This document shows positions 45,194 through 54,453 of a stretch of DNA of 64,000 bases, piece after piece. The stretch's first letter is position 1, and the number at the start of each line of letters is the position of its first letter. Below the pieces are notes generated by a model. The model was not told where the DNA came from, searched no databases, and saw only the letters and a program-made list of their open reading frames with translations. Source of the stretch: DATFJT01 sp965230755 (GTDB taxonomy: Bacteria > Bacteroidota > Bacteroidia > Chitinophagales > Saprospiraceae); NCBI GenBank assembly GCA_965230755.1, contig CBDDLT010000016.1, positions 62,001-126,000 of the forward strand, in the 5' to 3' direction. Made by a program: the position numbers and the translations under genes.

Positions 45194-48100
45194 CTATTCT
45201 CCTACCTTTACCGAAATTATATTATCATCGTAAACCCTATCGATCAACAGCCTTCTGGGATCAATACCGGCCTTCGCGGGAATCGTATCTAACTCAAAGG
45301 CAAAGCTCATCTTGCTTTCATTGATTTTTACTCTTTCCTCGAAAATGAGCTCTTTCTCATCCTCCGATAAGAAACCTATATCAATCCAATCGTCAATTTC
45401 CATTTCGGATTCATTACCTATGGTATCTGCCCGCATTTTATACGCTTCTATATCTACCTCAACCAAATACTTGCCGTTATCCAATTTCTTATAACTGGCT
45501 CGTTTCATCCTATTGTCATAAAGAACAATGTCCTTTATCCAGTCATCGATCAAATACTGCATACTATCCGGAACCTCATCCTCCAAGTAACATAAAAAGT
45601 CCAGTGATGTAGGATAAGGTGGTCCTTCATACTTGTACTCCTCCAAAAAATTCCTTAATGCATTATTCACCTTATCCTCTCCGATATAATCCTGTAATGC
45701 ATAAAGAATGATACTTCCCTTACCGTAGTGAATATGGCCCTGATTTTCGACTTGGTACAAGGGCAGTTCCTTGTCTGTTTCACTACTTCTTCCTCGCAAG
45801 TACCGATTGTGATTGTACTTGAGAAATTCTCTCATCTTCATGGATGTATTAGAAATGCCTTTCATGGTCATCAAGGAAGAGTATTCAGCAAAACTTTCGC
45901 TCAACATGGTTGACCCTTGCATGGTAGCTCCGATCAATTGATGAGCCCACCATTGATGGGCCATTTCATGTGCTATGATGGCATCGACAATATTGTTGTC
46001 ATTTTCGTCCTCCAAATTAACAATGAATCCCACCGCCTCTGAATAAGGCATGGTTCCCGGAAATGCCTGGGCAAAACTCCGGTACCGTGGGAATTCGATA
46101 ATTCGACACTGCTTGTGATGATAAGGGCCGAAATTTTCAGTAAAGTATTTCAAAGAGCGCTCGACGGCATCCAGCATCATTTCGACATTCCAGGCATGTT
46201 TTTCATCGTAATACACTTCGATGTCAATACCATTCCACTCACGTCTAGCTATCTGATATTTTGCAGATATAAAAGAGTAGAAATTCTGAGAGGGATGATC
46301 TACTTCGTAGTGATAGTAATTCCTGCCATTTTCTTTCCATTCATTGGTCAAGGAACCCGGTGCAATAGCGATCTGATCTGATGCCGTAGAGATAATGGTC
46401 TCGACATTAATAAAATCTGCTCTTCCCTCTGTTAAGTAGTTGCGGGAGCAGTGATCGGCACAATCTTCTTCAAGTTCTGGCATTCGGTCTTTCGCTTGCA
46501 AGCCGTGTTTCCTCCTTGTATTCTTATCGCTCAACTCCGAAGATTCATTATATCCAATCGCCGGCAATATTTCGAAATTATTCAAGAAGGTACCATTATT
46601 AACTATGTTGGTATTTCCTGCCGTATTTTCGAAGCCCTTACTGATATATTGCGTATAAATCGTTGCATCTACGCTATCTCCTGGTTGCAAAGGAGGAGAA
46701 CATTCGAAAATTAAATACTCCAATTCTTTATCCTCATAACTCAGTTTGGCGTTCGGGATTTCTATCCTGGGATTCCATTGAGAATCCGTGGTAAAATGGA
46801 TAGAATCAATTGGCTCCTCGGTCTCATTGACCAATTTTAAAACAGCTTTGACATCAACATTGCGCTCATAAGGATAGAGATCGATAAAGTACTGTGCATT
46901 GACTATTTTAGGGAGATTGACATCCTGGTATTTTTTATACTTCTTCTCATACTGAATGGACCTGTTCTCCTCCTGGTCTGAAGTATTGTAATCATTCAAC
47001 ATTTGGGTATTGTAAAATATATATCCTGCAACCAAAACCCATAATCCGGCTATGGAGAATAAAGATAATTTATACGCCCCGGAAATGTTTTTTCCAGCAT
47101 GCTTGATTCGATCCTTCAAAGAGCGAAGTACTCCCCTATTCCATAAGAACCCTGCTGCAAACAAGCTCAGGATAGCGAATAAAGCCCAATAAATATTGAA
47201 CCACATCGCACTGGTTAGTCCGGGTCCAAATCCATTCATATCAGAATAGGTCAAACTTGGACCTTGTCCGATCAAAAGCATATAGCTTTCAATATCCAAC
47301 ATCATTAGGATGAAATCCCAAATGAAAATGACAACAATCGTCACAAAATAACCCAGATACTTATTGTTCAATAAAACCTGGATGAGAATGGCGATACAGC
47401 TCCAAACGAAATACACAAAGAAGTTCGAATAGAAAAAGTCCGCAAAATAAAGGCCTGGTTCTATTCTGGTAAAACCAGTTATCAACTGATAGGCCATCCC
47501 GCATAGAATAAAGAAAAAGTGCAGAATTGTGGTGATGGTTACCAAAGAAAGCACTTTTGCTCCTAAGGATATTACTGATGAGTGTGGGGTCGAATCAATG
47601 ACCTCATTGATTTTTCTATCATGATCTCTCCATACCAATTCGCCACCAAAAAACACTAGAATAATCACCACATAAATTGCCGTTGCATTGTTGATATCGC
47701 CAATGACCTTATAAGTCAGCGGATAGGCTTTCAGACCGTAGTACTCATACCCGCCCATCAAACTAGAAATTAAAATGATGGCGCTGAACAAGAACAATAT
47801 TCTAAAAGTGACACTCTTGGTAATACTCAAAAAATTGGCATAAAAGAAGCTCTTAAATTGAAGCCAATTGGTCGCCCCGTTAAAAGATCGGGTAAATGCC
47901 GGAAGACAGATCGCCTCCCAATTGCTCACGGTCTCTTCTTCCTTCTTGGCTTTGATTTTCTTATTCCTTTCCTTAAAGGAGAATCCAAAATAAGCGAGAA
48001 GCAATACTACAAGACCAACAGCAATCCATATTAATCGATTGATCAAGATAATACCAGAAAACCCCGGACTCAGCGTATTTTTCTCAATAGGGGTGAAGTA

Positions 48101-48775
48101 CTTCGAATGAATGGAATACGCCCGAATACCAAAAGAATCTGACAGCGCCGCTATGGTTTCGTTTTCCATATCTGACATCAGATTACCGGCAATGATGTAT
48201 CCAATAATAATGACCAACGCGCCTACAAAGGAAACAACCGTACTTCTAAATTTACCGGCCAAGGCATAGATGATACTACCGGCAAAAAACATATTGGGCA
48301 AGATGAACAGGAAATAGTTATTGACAAAGGTCTCTAAGTAAAACTCTCCAAAACGATCCACTTCTACCCAATGAAAGATCGGAGCCATCCAAGATCCCAA
48401 CCAAACGCCAAAAAACACGCCCAACATAGGAATTGTTGATATGACCAAGGCACCAAAGAATCGACCAAAAAAATAGCCAGGCTTACTCAAAGGCGTACTA
48501 AAAAGAATCTCATTGAATTGATTATTGAAGTCACGCAGAGCCGCATTATTGTAGAAAGCAGTGGCTATAAGTAATCCAAAAATGCACATGATTGTGGTGT
48601 ACATCGTAATGACATGTGGTGCATTCTTGAACACATTACCAACAGAGCCTCCAATGATGATATTATCGCTGACCGTCGCACCAAAAGTGAACAAGGCCAT
48701 CAACCCAAAGAAAATATATACCATGGGCTGTTTAAGCGTGTATTTGAGTTCCAGTAAAAAGAAATTCTTGAACAT
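45194..48775 (-). CDS. ABC transporter permease fused to M1 family metallopeptidase
   Basis: This 1193-residue protein has ABC-2-type permease segments in two sets (about 15-275 and 320-590) and a periplasmic C-terminal M1 aminopeptidase-like domain (about 640-1193). The zinc motif is HEMAHQWW with the third ligand in SESFAEY downstream, the HEXXH-x18-E pattern. The GxMEN exopeptidase motif is not evident (MPYSEAVGFIVN occupies that region), so peptide specificity may differ. This permease/M1 fusion is a known Bacteroidota architecture. It is paired with the ATPase encoded 10 bp upstream on the same strand, forming one exporter complex in the inner membrane. Confidence 0.92.
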   Translation of the reverse strand: MFKNFFLLELKYTLKQPMVYIFFGLMALFTFGATVSDNIIIGGSVGNVFKNAPHVITMYTTIMCIFGLLIATAFYNNAALRDFNNQFNEILFSTPLSKPGYFFGRFFGALVISTIPMLGVFFGVWLGSWMAPIFHWVEVDRFGEFYLETFVNNYFLFILPNMFFAGSIIYALAGKFRSTVVSFVGALVIIIGYIIAGNLMSDMENETIAALSDSFGIRAYSIHSKYFTPIEKNTLSPGFSGIILINRLIWIAVGLVVLLLAYFGFSFKERNKKIKAKKEEETVSNWEAICLPAFTRSFNGATNWLQFKSFFYANFLSITKSVTFRILFLFSAIILISSLMGGYEYYGLKAYPLTYKVIGDINNATAIYVVIILVFFGGELVWRDHDRKINEVIDSTPHSSVISLGAKVLSLVTITTILHFFFILCGMAYQLITGFTRIEPGLYFADFFYSNFFVYFVWSCIAILIQVLLNNKYLGYFVTIVVIFIWDFILMMLDIESYMLLIGQGPSLTYSDMNGFGPGLTSAMWFNIYWALFAILSLFAAGFLWNRGVLRSLKDRIKHAGKNISGAYKLSLFSIAGLWVLVAGYIFYNTQMLNDYNTSDQEENRSIQYEKKYKKYQDVNLPKIVNAQYFIDLYPYERNVDVKAVLKLVNETEEPIDSIHFTTDSQWNPRIEIPNAKLSYEDKELEYLIFECSPPLQPGDSVDATIYTQYISKGFENTAGNTNIVNNGTFLNNFEILPAIGYNESSELSDKNTRRKHGLQAKDRMPELEEDCADHCSRNYLTEGRADFINVETIISTASDQIAIAPGSLTNEWKENGRNYYHYEVDHPSQNFYSFISAKYQIARREWNGIDIEVYYDEKHAWNVEMMLDAVERSLKYFTENFGPYHHKQCRIIEFPRYRSFAQAFPGTMPYSEAVGFIVNLEDENDNNIVDAIIAHEMAHQWWAHQLIGATMQGSTMLSESFAEYSSLMTMKGISNTSMKMREFLKYNHNRYLRGRSSETDKELPLYQVENQGHIHYGKGSIILYALQDYIGEDKVNNALRNFLEEYKYEGPPYPTSLDFLCYLEDEVPDSMQYLIDDWIKDIVLYDNRMKRASYKKLDNGKYLVEVDIEAYKMRADTIGNESEMEIDDWIDIGFLSEDEKELIFEERVKINESKMSFAFELDTIPAKAGIDPRRLLIDRVYDDNIISVKVGE

Positions 48776-48785
48776 GGTCTAGTGA

Positions 48786-49676
48786 TTAAGCAGTGATAAG
48801 AGAATTGGCAGCATTAATTTTGGAGAAGAAGACATCCTCCAAGTTGGGATTGACCGGTTCGAACCCTCCTCCCGGATGAGATTCACTAAGTATGTGAATC
48901 TGAGGTTGCCCTCCTATCATCTTGTTGGATATGACTTGATATTCCTGGGTGTACTGATCAATCTCTCCCCTCTGTATCATCTTCTGATACACTGTTCCTT
49001 TTAACTCATCTATGGCTTTTTCAGGAGTGCCATGATAAACTATCTGGCCGAAATTCATGATGGCCATACTAGAGCATAGCTCTCGAACATCGTCCACAAT
49101 ATGGGTTGAAAGTATGACGATCACCTCACTACCTACTTCAGCCAATAAATTGTGAAAACGATTTCTTTCTCCCGGATCCAAACCTGCGGTTGGTTCGTCA
49201 ACAATAATTAAACGAGGATTGCCAATTAAAGCCTGAGCAATACCGACCCTCTGCTTCATACCACCACTAAATCCCTTGACACTCTTGTTTCGCTTGTCAT
49301 AAAGATTCACTTTATTTAGAAGATACTTAACCAGTTCCTTTCTCTCAGAGGAGTTGGAAATGCCCTTCAAAATGGCGATGTGGCTCAGTAGCTGCTCAGC
49401 AGTAATCCTTGGATAAACACCAAACTCTTGCGGTAAATAACCCAACACCTTTCTCAGCTCCCCTGGCTCCTTGAATACATCGATATCACCCAAAGTAATC
49501 GTTCCGGAATCAGCCTCTTGAAGCGTGGCCAAAGTTCTCATCAAGGAAGACTTTCCAGCCCCATTGGGGCCCAGCAATCCAAACATTCCATTTTCGATTT
49601 CCATGGATACATTGTCCAAGGCTTTTACACCATTGGCATAAGTTTTCGACAAGTTTTGGATGATTATCTTATTCAT
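48786..49676 (-). CDS. ABC transporter ATP-binding protein (partner of permease/M1 fusion)
   Basis: I prefer the internal ATG at 49676 (MNKIIIQNLSKTYANGVKAL, 296 residues) over the one at 49724 because it begins directly at the ABC domain. Walker A is GPNGAGKSS, Q-loop is YLPQEFG, signature is FSGGMKQRVGIAQAL, Walker B is LIIVDEPTAGLD and the H-loop is STHIV. It energises the adjacent ABC-2 permease/M1 protein; the gap to it is 10 bp. Confidence 0.93.
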   Translation of the reverse strand: MNKIIIQNLSKTYANGVKALDNVSMEIENGMFGLLGPNGAGKSSLMRTLATLQEADSGTITLGDIDVFKEPGELRKVLGYLPQEFGVYPRITAEQLLSHIAILKGISNSSERKELVKYLLNKVNLYDKRNKSVKGFSGGMKQRVGIAQALIGNPRLIIVDEPTAGLDPGERNRFHNLLAEVGSEVIVILSTHIVDDVRELCSSMAIMNFGQIVYHGTPEKAIDELKGTVYQKMIQRGEIDQYTQEYQVISNKMIGGQPQIHILSESHPGGGFEPVNPNLEDVFFSKINAANSLITA

Positions 49677-50002
49677 AGTGGATCTAGTATTGATTAATTT
49701 CTTTGGTTTAAAAGTAGGACACATTAGTCTTTCATGAAATTTTATATGATCAAAAGACCTTGTAGAATGATAAAAGGCTCAATAGACTAGACAAAAGCGA
49801 TTTTTTGTATTGTTTTCTTACTCCTAAGACAAAAAATATGATTACTTAGGCTATAAGAAGATAAAGCCACAGTGCAAAAGAAACAAAAAGAAAGCCAATC
49901 AAATAATTGTTAATGGAGAAGTAATTCTACCCTCGATGGCTATTTAGAAATTCGGTATATTGGATGCGATATAATTATTTATTCATCTAAAATATATGTG
50001 TT

Positions 50003-50203
50003 ATGGCAGTCATGAAAGTCATCGAAGTATTATCCGACTCTAAAAAAAGTTGGGAAGACGCTACCGCTAGAGGCGTTGAAAAAGCAAGCCAATCCGTAAA
50101 GGGAATTAAATCAGCCTTTGTTCAAAGTCAAAGTGTAACGGTTAAGGATGGTGAAATTGATTCCTTCCGGGTTAATTTGAAAATTAGTTTTGAAGTAAAA
50201 TAG
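50003..50203 (+). CDS. Dodecin family flavin-binding protein
   Basis: This 66-residue protein (MAVMKVIEVLSDSKKSWEDA) matches dodecin in length and in key features: the SxKSWEDA helix start, the central strand motif IKSAFVQSQSVTVKDGEI, and the C-terminal FRVNLKISFEV. Dodecins form hollow dodecamers that store riboflavin-type flavins and protect against photodamage. It is a monocistronic gene divergent from the ABC operon across about 280 bp. Confidence 0.93.
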   Translation: MAVMKVIEVLSDSKKSWEDATARGVEKASQSVKGIKSAFVQSQSVTVKDGEIDSFRVNLKISFEVK

Positions 50204-50325
50204 AACGATTCTATAAGGCTCCACTTATTAAATTCAAATAGCAGCAATAGGGGCCCTTTAAAACTTGCTTGTCGACCTTAACACATACCCCAGAAAAATC
50301 AAATGATAGAATATCTCGTAACAAA

Positions 50326-53300
50326 TCAAGATCTTTCGACCTTGATTTGAACGATTATAGCATTGATTAAGTTGAGCTCTTCTCCTGAGTTATCTGATAG
50401 CTCAATGCTATCAGCCAACACTTCGTCTGCAATCAGCTCGTTGAAGGAATTCAGACAATCAACCACCTGTTCCTGAGGACTGATGACAACATTGATTCGA
50501 TCAGTAATTTCAAAATCACTATCCTTTCTGATATTCTGGATTCTATTGATGATTTCTTTCGCCAAGCCTTCTCTTTCCAGCTCTTCGGTCAATTCCACAT
50601 CCAAGGCAACCGTAAGATTACCATCAGAAGCCAACTTCAATCCCGGTATATCTTCGGTGGAAATTTCAAAGTCCTCAGAATTCAATTCGAATTGATTCCC
50701 TTCTATTTCCAACTCATATCTTCCGTCTCGCTCTATCGTTGCAATGGTGTCTTGATCCATTCCAGCGATCAACTGAGCAACTTGCTTCATGTGCTTACCC
50801 ATTCTTCGTCCCAAAGTCTTGAAATTGGGTTTGATTTTTTTCTTGATGACACCGCTTGTATCCTCTAGATACTCAATGCTCTTGACATTGATTTCCTGTA
50901 AGATCAGAGCCCTTACATGTTCCACTTCCTCCTTAAACTGAGGATCGAGAACCGGTAGTAAAATTTTCTGCAAAGGCTGGCGAACCCTAATCTTTTCTTT
51001 CTTTCTCAAGCTCAATGCCAAGGAAGAAATCCTTTGCGCGTAATCCATTCTAGTTTCCAGGGAAGCATCAATATACTCTTCAGAGGGCTGGTCAAATCCG
51101 GAAAGATGGACTGATTCAGTATAAGTTCCTGTTTGACCATCGGTCAAATTCTTGTACAACCAATCCGAAAAGAAAGGAGCAACGGAAGCCATCATCTGTG
51201 AAACTTTTAACAAGCATTCAAAGAGCGTATCATATGCGGCTTGCTTCTCTCTGGACATCTCTGCTTTCCAGAAGACCCTACGGCTCAATCTGACGTACCA
51301 ATTGGACAAATCCTCGATGACAAATTTTTCTACCAATCTACATGCAGGAGTGGGTTCGTAATCTTGCATCAATTCGTGGTACTCCTTCGTTACCGTGTTG
51401 AGCTTAGATATAATCCATCGATCAATTCTCCGCCTCTCGGTTGGATCAACTGCTTTATCGGCATTGTACTCGTACTGATCAACATTGGCATATTGAGCAA
51501 AGAATTTATAGGTATTGTACAGTGTTCCAAAGAATTTATTTCTTGATTCCACCACTCCTTGGATGTCGAATTTCAAGTTATCCCACGGTGCTGAATTACT
51601 CATCATATACCATCTTAAGGCATCCGCACCATATTCTTCCATCGCCTCGAACGGATCAACCACATTACCCAAACGTTTGGACATCTTGACACCATTTTTG
51701 TCCAAGACCAATCCATTTGACACGACATTTTTATAGGCTATCTGATCAAAACACATGGTACCGATAGCATGTAGCGTATAAAACCAACCTCTCGTTTGAT
51801 CCACCCCCTCTGCGATAAAGTCAGCGGGGAAATTGCGAGCCCATTTTTCCTGGTTTTCGAATGGATAATGCCATTGCGCATAAGGCATAGAACCCGAGTC
51901 AAACCAAACATCGATCAAGTCAGCCTCTCTTCGCATTTCTTTACCCGAAGCACTACAGAGAATTACTTCATCAATGTAAGGCCTGTGTAAATCTTCCGGT
52001 GCCTGCTGATTTAATCCCAACTTTTCGTTGGCATTTAGAATCTCAGCTTTTAATTCTTCGACACTGCCAATGCACTTCTCTTCCGAGCCATCTTCTGATC
52101 TCCATATCGGTAGAGGAATTCCCCAATACCGAGATCTCGATAAATTCCAATCCTGAAGATTCTCTAACCATTTTCCAAATCGCCCCTCACCAGTACTTTT
52201 CGGTTTCCAATTGATCGTTTTATTCAATTCGAACATCCGCTCCTTCATCTTAGAAGCCTTCACGAACCAGCTATCCAAAGGATAGTATAAAATAGGCTTA
52301 TCTGTTCTCCAACAATGCGGATAATTGTGGGCATATTTTGCCACATTAAAAGCCTTTCCCTCTTTTTTTAAGTGTACTGATATATCGATATCTACATTGA
52401 CATAATCTTCCTCTTCCAAGTAGTCCTTGACATACCTATTAGAAAAAGGGCCAACATTTTCTTTGAATTTACCTTGTCTGTCCACTAGTGTCAGTGCACC
52501 TATGCCATTCTGAACAGCGACCATTCTATCGTCCGCACCAAAAGATGGGGCAGTATGGACGATTCCGGTTCCGTCCTCTGTTGTTACATATGCTCCTGAT
52601 ATTACCCGAAAAGCATCAGTTGCCTCCTGGAGTGGCTCGATAGGATTGCCAAAATCCAATAATTGCTCATATCGAATTCCCACAAGCTCCTGACCCACAA
52701 AAGGGACAGATTCTTCTTCTACTTCCGGTTGGTTATTTCCTCCAAACCACTTAGAAACAAGGTCTTGAGCAAGAACAACGCTCACCGCATCTCCTGTATA
52801 AGGATTCTTTGTCTTGACTTTGACGTAGTTAATTTTTGGCCCAACGGTTAGGGCAGTATTAGAAGGCAAAGTCCAAGGCGTGGTCGTCCATGCAATGATT
52901 CGAACATCTTCTCCTCCATCCTCAAATAGAAAATCTGATTGTTCTCCCTTGATGACCTTAAACATGGCCACCGCCGAGGTATCTTTAACCTCCTTGTATG
53001 TTCCTGGTTGATTGAGCTCGTGAGAACTCAAGCCTGTTCCCGCAGCTGGACTAAAGGGCTGAATCGTATACCCTTTATACAACATTTCCTTATCGTAAAG
53101 TTTCTTCAAAAGATGCCAAACCGACTCGATATAATCATTCTCATAAGTGATATATGGGTCTTCCAGATCCACCCAATACCCCATCTTAATCGTCAGCTCA
53201 TCCCACAAACTTTTATACCTCATTACAGTCTCACGACAACGCTTGTTGTATTCGGCGATGCTGACCGTTTTTCCAATATCCTCCTTCGTAATACCCATCT

Positions 53301-53592
53301 CTTCCTCCACTTTCAACTCCACAGGCAATCCATGCGTATCCCAGCCGGCTTTCCTCTCCACTCGCTTTCCACTCAACGTGTGATAACGACAAAACAAATC
53401 CTTGACCGTTCTAGCCATCACATGGTGAATTCCTGGCTTACCGTTGGCAGAAGGAGGCCCTTCATAGAATACAAAGCTGTTTTCGGGATCCTTTTGATCA
53501 ACACTCTTTTTGAAAATATCCTGATCGTCCCAAAATTTTTGGATTTCCTTATCTATCTCCGCTAAATTCAGCTGTTTAGTTTCTCGATACAT
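50326..53592 (-). CDS. ileS: Isoleucyl-tRNA synthetase
   Basis: From the ATG at 53592 (MYRETKQLNLAEIDKEIQKF) the enzyme has 1088 residues; an upstream in-frame ATG at 53664 would add 24 residues of no family similarity. The ATP-binding HIGH-type motif is in GPPSANGKPGIHHVMART and the KMSKS motif in NGVKMSKRLGN. The editing (CP1) domain holds TTPWTLPSNTAL and DGTGIVHTAPSFGADD. The C-terminal anticodon-binding and long extra domains fit the eukaryote-like IleRS type that is common in Bacteroidota. A -7-like box TATCTTTG lies on the minus strand at 53728-53721, implying a leader of about 120 nt. Confidence 0.96.
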   Translation of the reverse strand: MYRETKQLNLAEIDKEIQKFWDDQDIFKKSVDQKDPENSFVFYEGPPSANGKPGIHHVMARTVKDLFCRYHTLSGKRVERKAGWDTHGLPVELKVEEEMGITKEDIGKTVSIAEYNKRCRETVMRYKSLWDELTIKMGYWVDLEDPYITYENDYIESVWHLLKKLYDKEMLYKGYTIQPFSPAAGTGLSSHELNQPGTYKEVKDTSAVAMFKVIKGEQSDFLFEDGGEDVRIIAWTTTPWTLPSNTALTVGPKINYVKVKTKNPYTGDAVSVVLAQDLVSKWFGGNNQPEVEEESVPFVGQELVGIRYEQLLDFGNPIEPLQEATDAFRVISGAYVTTEDGTGIVHTAPSFGADDRMVAVQNGIGALTLVDRQGKFKENVGPFSNRYVKDYLEEEDYVNVDIDISVHLKKEGKAFNVAKYAHNYPHCWRTDKPILYYPLDSWFVKASKMKERMFELNKTINWKPKSTGEGRFGKWLENLQDWNLSRSRYWGIPLPIWRSEDGSEEKCIGSVEELKAEILNANEKLGLNQQAPEDLHRPYIDEVILCSASGKEMRREADLIDVWFDSGSMPYAQWHYPFENQEKWARNFPADFIAEGVDQTRGWFYTLHAIGTMCFDQIAYKNVVSNGLVLDKNGVKMSKRLGNVVDPFEAMEEYGADALRWYMMSNSAPWDNLKFDIQGVVESRNKFFGTLYNTYKFFAQYANVDQYEYNADKAVDPTERRRIDRWIISKLNTVTKEYHELMQDYEPTPACRLVEKFVIEDLSNWYVRLSRRVFWKAEMSREKQAAYDTLFECLLKVSQMMASVAPFFSDWLYKNLTDGQTGTYTESVHLSGFDQPSEEYIDASLETRMDYAQRISSLALSLRKKEKIRVRQPLQKILLPVLDPQFKEEVEHVRALILQEINVKSIEYLEDTSGVIKKKIKPNFKTLGRRMGKHMKQVAQLIAGMDQDTIATIERDGRYELEIEGNQFELNSEDFEISTEDIPGLKLASDGNLTVALDVELTEELEREGLAKEIINRIQNIRKDSDFEITDRINVVISPQEQVVDCLNSFNELIADEVLADSIELSDNSGEELNLINAIIVQIKVERS

Positions 53593-53808
53593 TCTACTTG
53601 AATATTCATTTTTAATTAAAAGACCTCTTCGATTATGAACGGCCTTAGATATTTCACCGATCAAGGCCTTAATCTGGGCACTGGCAAGCTTTGTTTCGCT
53701 ACCTATCGGTATTAATCATGCAAAGATAATAATGTCATTCAATTTGGTAGCTTTGATGTCAATTGTATAACTTAGTTCCGCAACAACATAGATAGGAACA
53801 GATAGAGC

Positions 53809-54453
53809 ATGGGAATGGTTGAAATCCGGAATTTAAGTCATCTATATAGAGAGGGAACGGCTAAGATAGAATTTCCTGATTTCACTTGTGATACAGGAAA
53901 AGCCATGCTTATTCACGGTCCTTCGGGAAGCGGAAAATCCACTCTTCTGCACATTTTAAGCGGCCTTTTAATCCCTACTTCGGGGTCGATTCGAATTGCA
54001 GGCCGGGAATTAAGTTCTTTAAGCGAACGCGAATTGCATGATTTCAGAAGAAAGAATATCAGCACCGTTTTCCAACGCCATTATTTTATCCGATCCTTGA
54101 GTGCATGGGAAAACCTGCAGTATGCGAGTTTCTTTGGTAGAACAAAGACACAAGAAGATCATTTAAAACAGCTACTGGAATTCTTGGAGATTTATCCGCT
54201 CCGCCATAAAAAGACCAACGAATTGAGTGAGGGTCAAAAACAACGCTTTTCTATTGCAAGAGCACTCACCAACCAACCTAAACTTATTCTTGCGGATGAG
54301 CCCAGTGCCGCATTGGATGACGAAAACTGTGAGCGCATTGTTCGTCTCTTGATCGAGCTTCAAGAAAAATTCGATACAAGCTTAATTCTGGTCTCTCACG
54401 ACAGTAGATTAATGAATCATTTTTCGAACTCCCTAAAACTTGAAGCGATATGA
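53809..54453 (+). CDS. ABC transporter ATP-binding protein (LolD/MacB-type)
   Basis: This 214-residue ATPase has Walker A GPSGSGKST, signature LSEGQKQRFSIARAL, Walker B LILADEPSAALDD and H-loop VSHDS. It belongs to the MacB/LolD group that pairs with FtsX-like permeases. It overlaps the next gene by ATGA (54450-54453), so they are translationally coupled. A TAGCTTTG box at 53748-53755 may be its -7 element. See the permease for the suggested role in metal handling. Confidence 0.93.
   Translation: MGMVEIRNLSHLYREGTAKIEFPDFTCDTGKAMLIHGPSGSGKSTLLHILSGLLIPTSGSIRIAGRELSSLSERELHDFRRKNISTVFQRHYFIRSLSAWENLQYASFFGRTKTQEDHLKQLLEFLEIYPLRHKKTNELSEGQKQRFSIARALTNQPKLILADEPSAALDDENCERIVRLLIELQEKFDTSLILVSHDSRLMNHFSNSLKLEAI

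Noticed and set aside
52939..53565. 208-codon open frame antisense to ileS
   Set aside because: It lies entirely opposite a highly conserved enzyme gene and shows no protein-like pattern.
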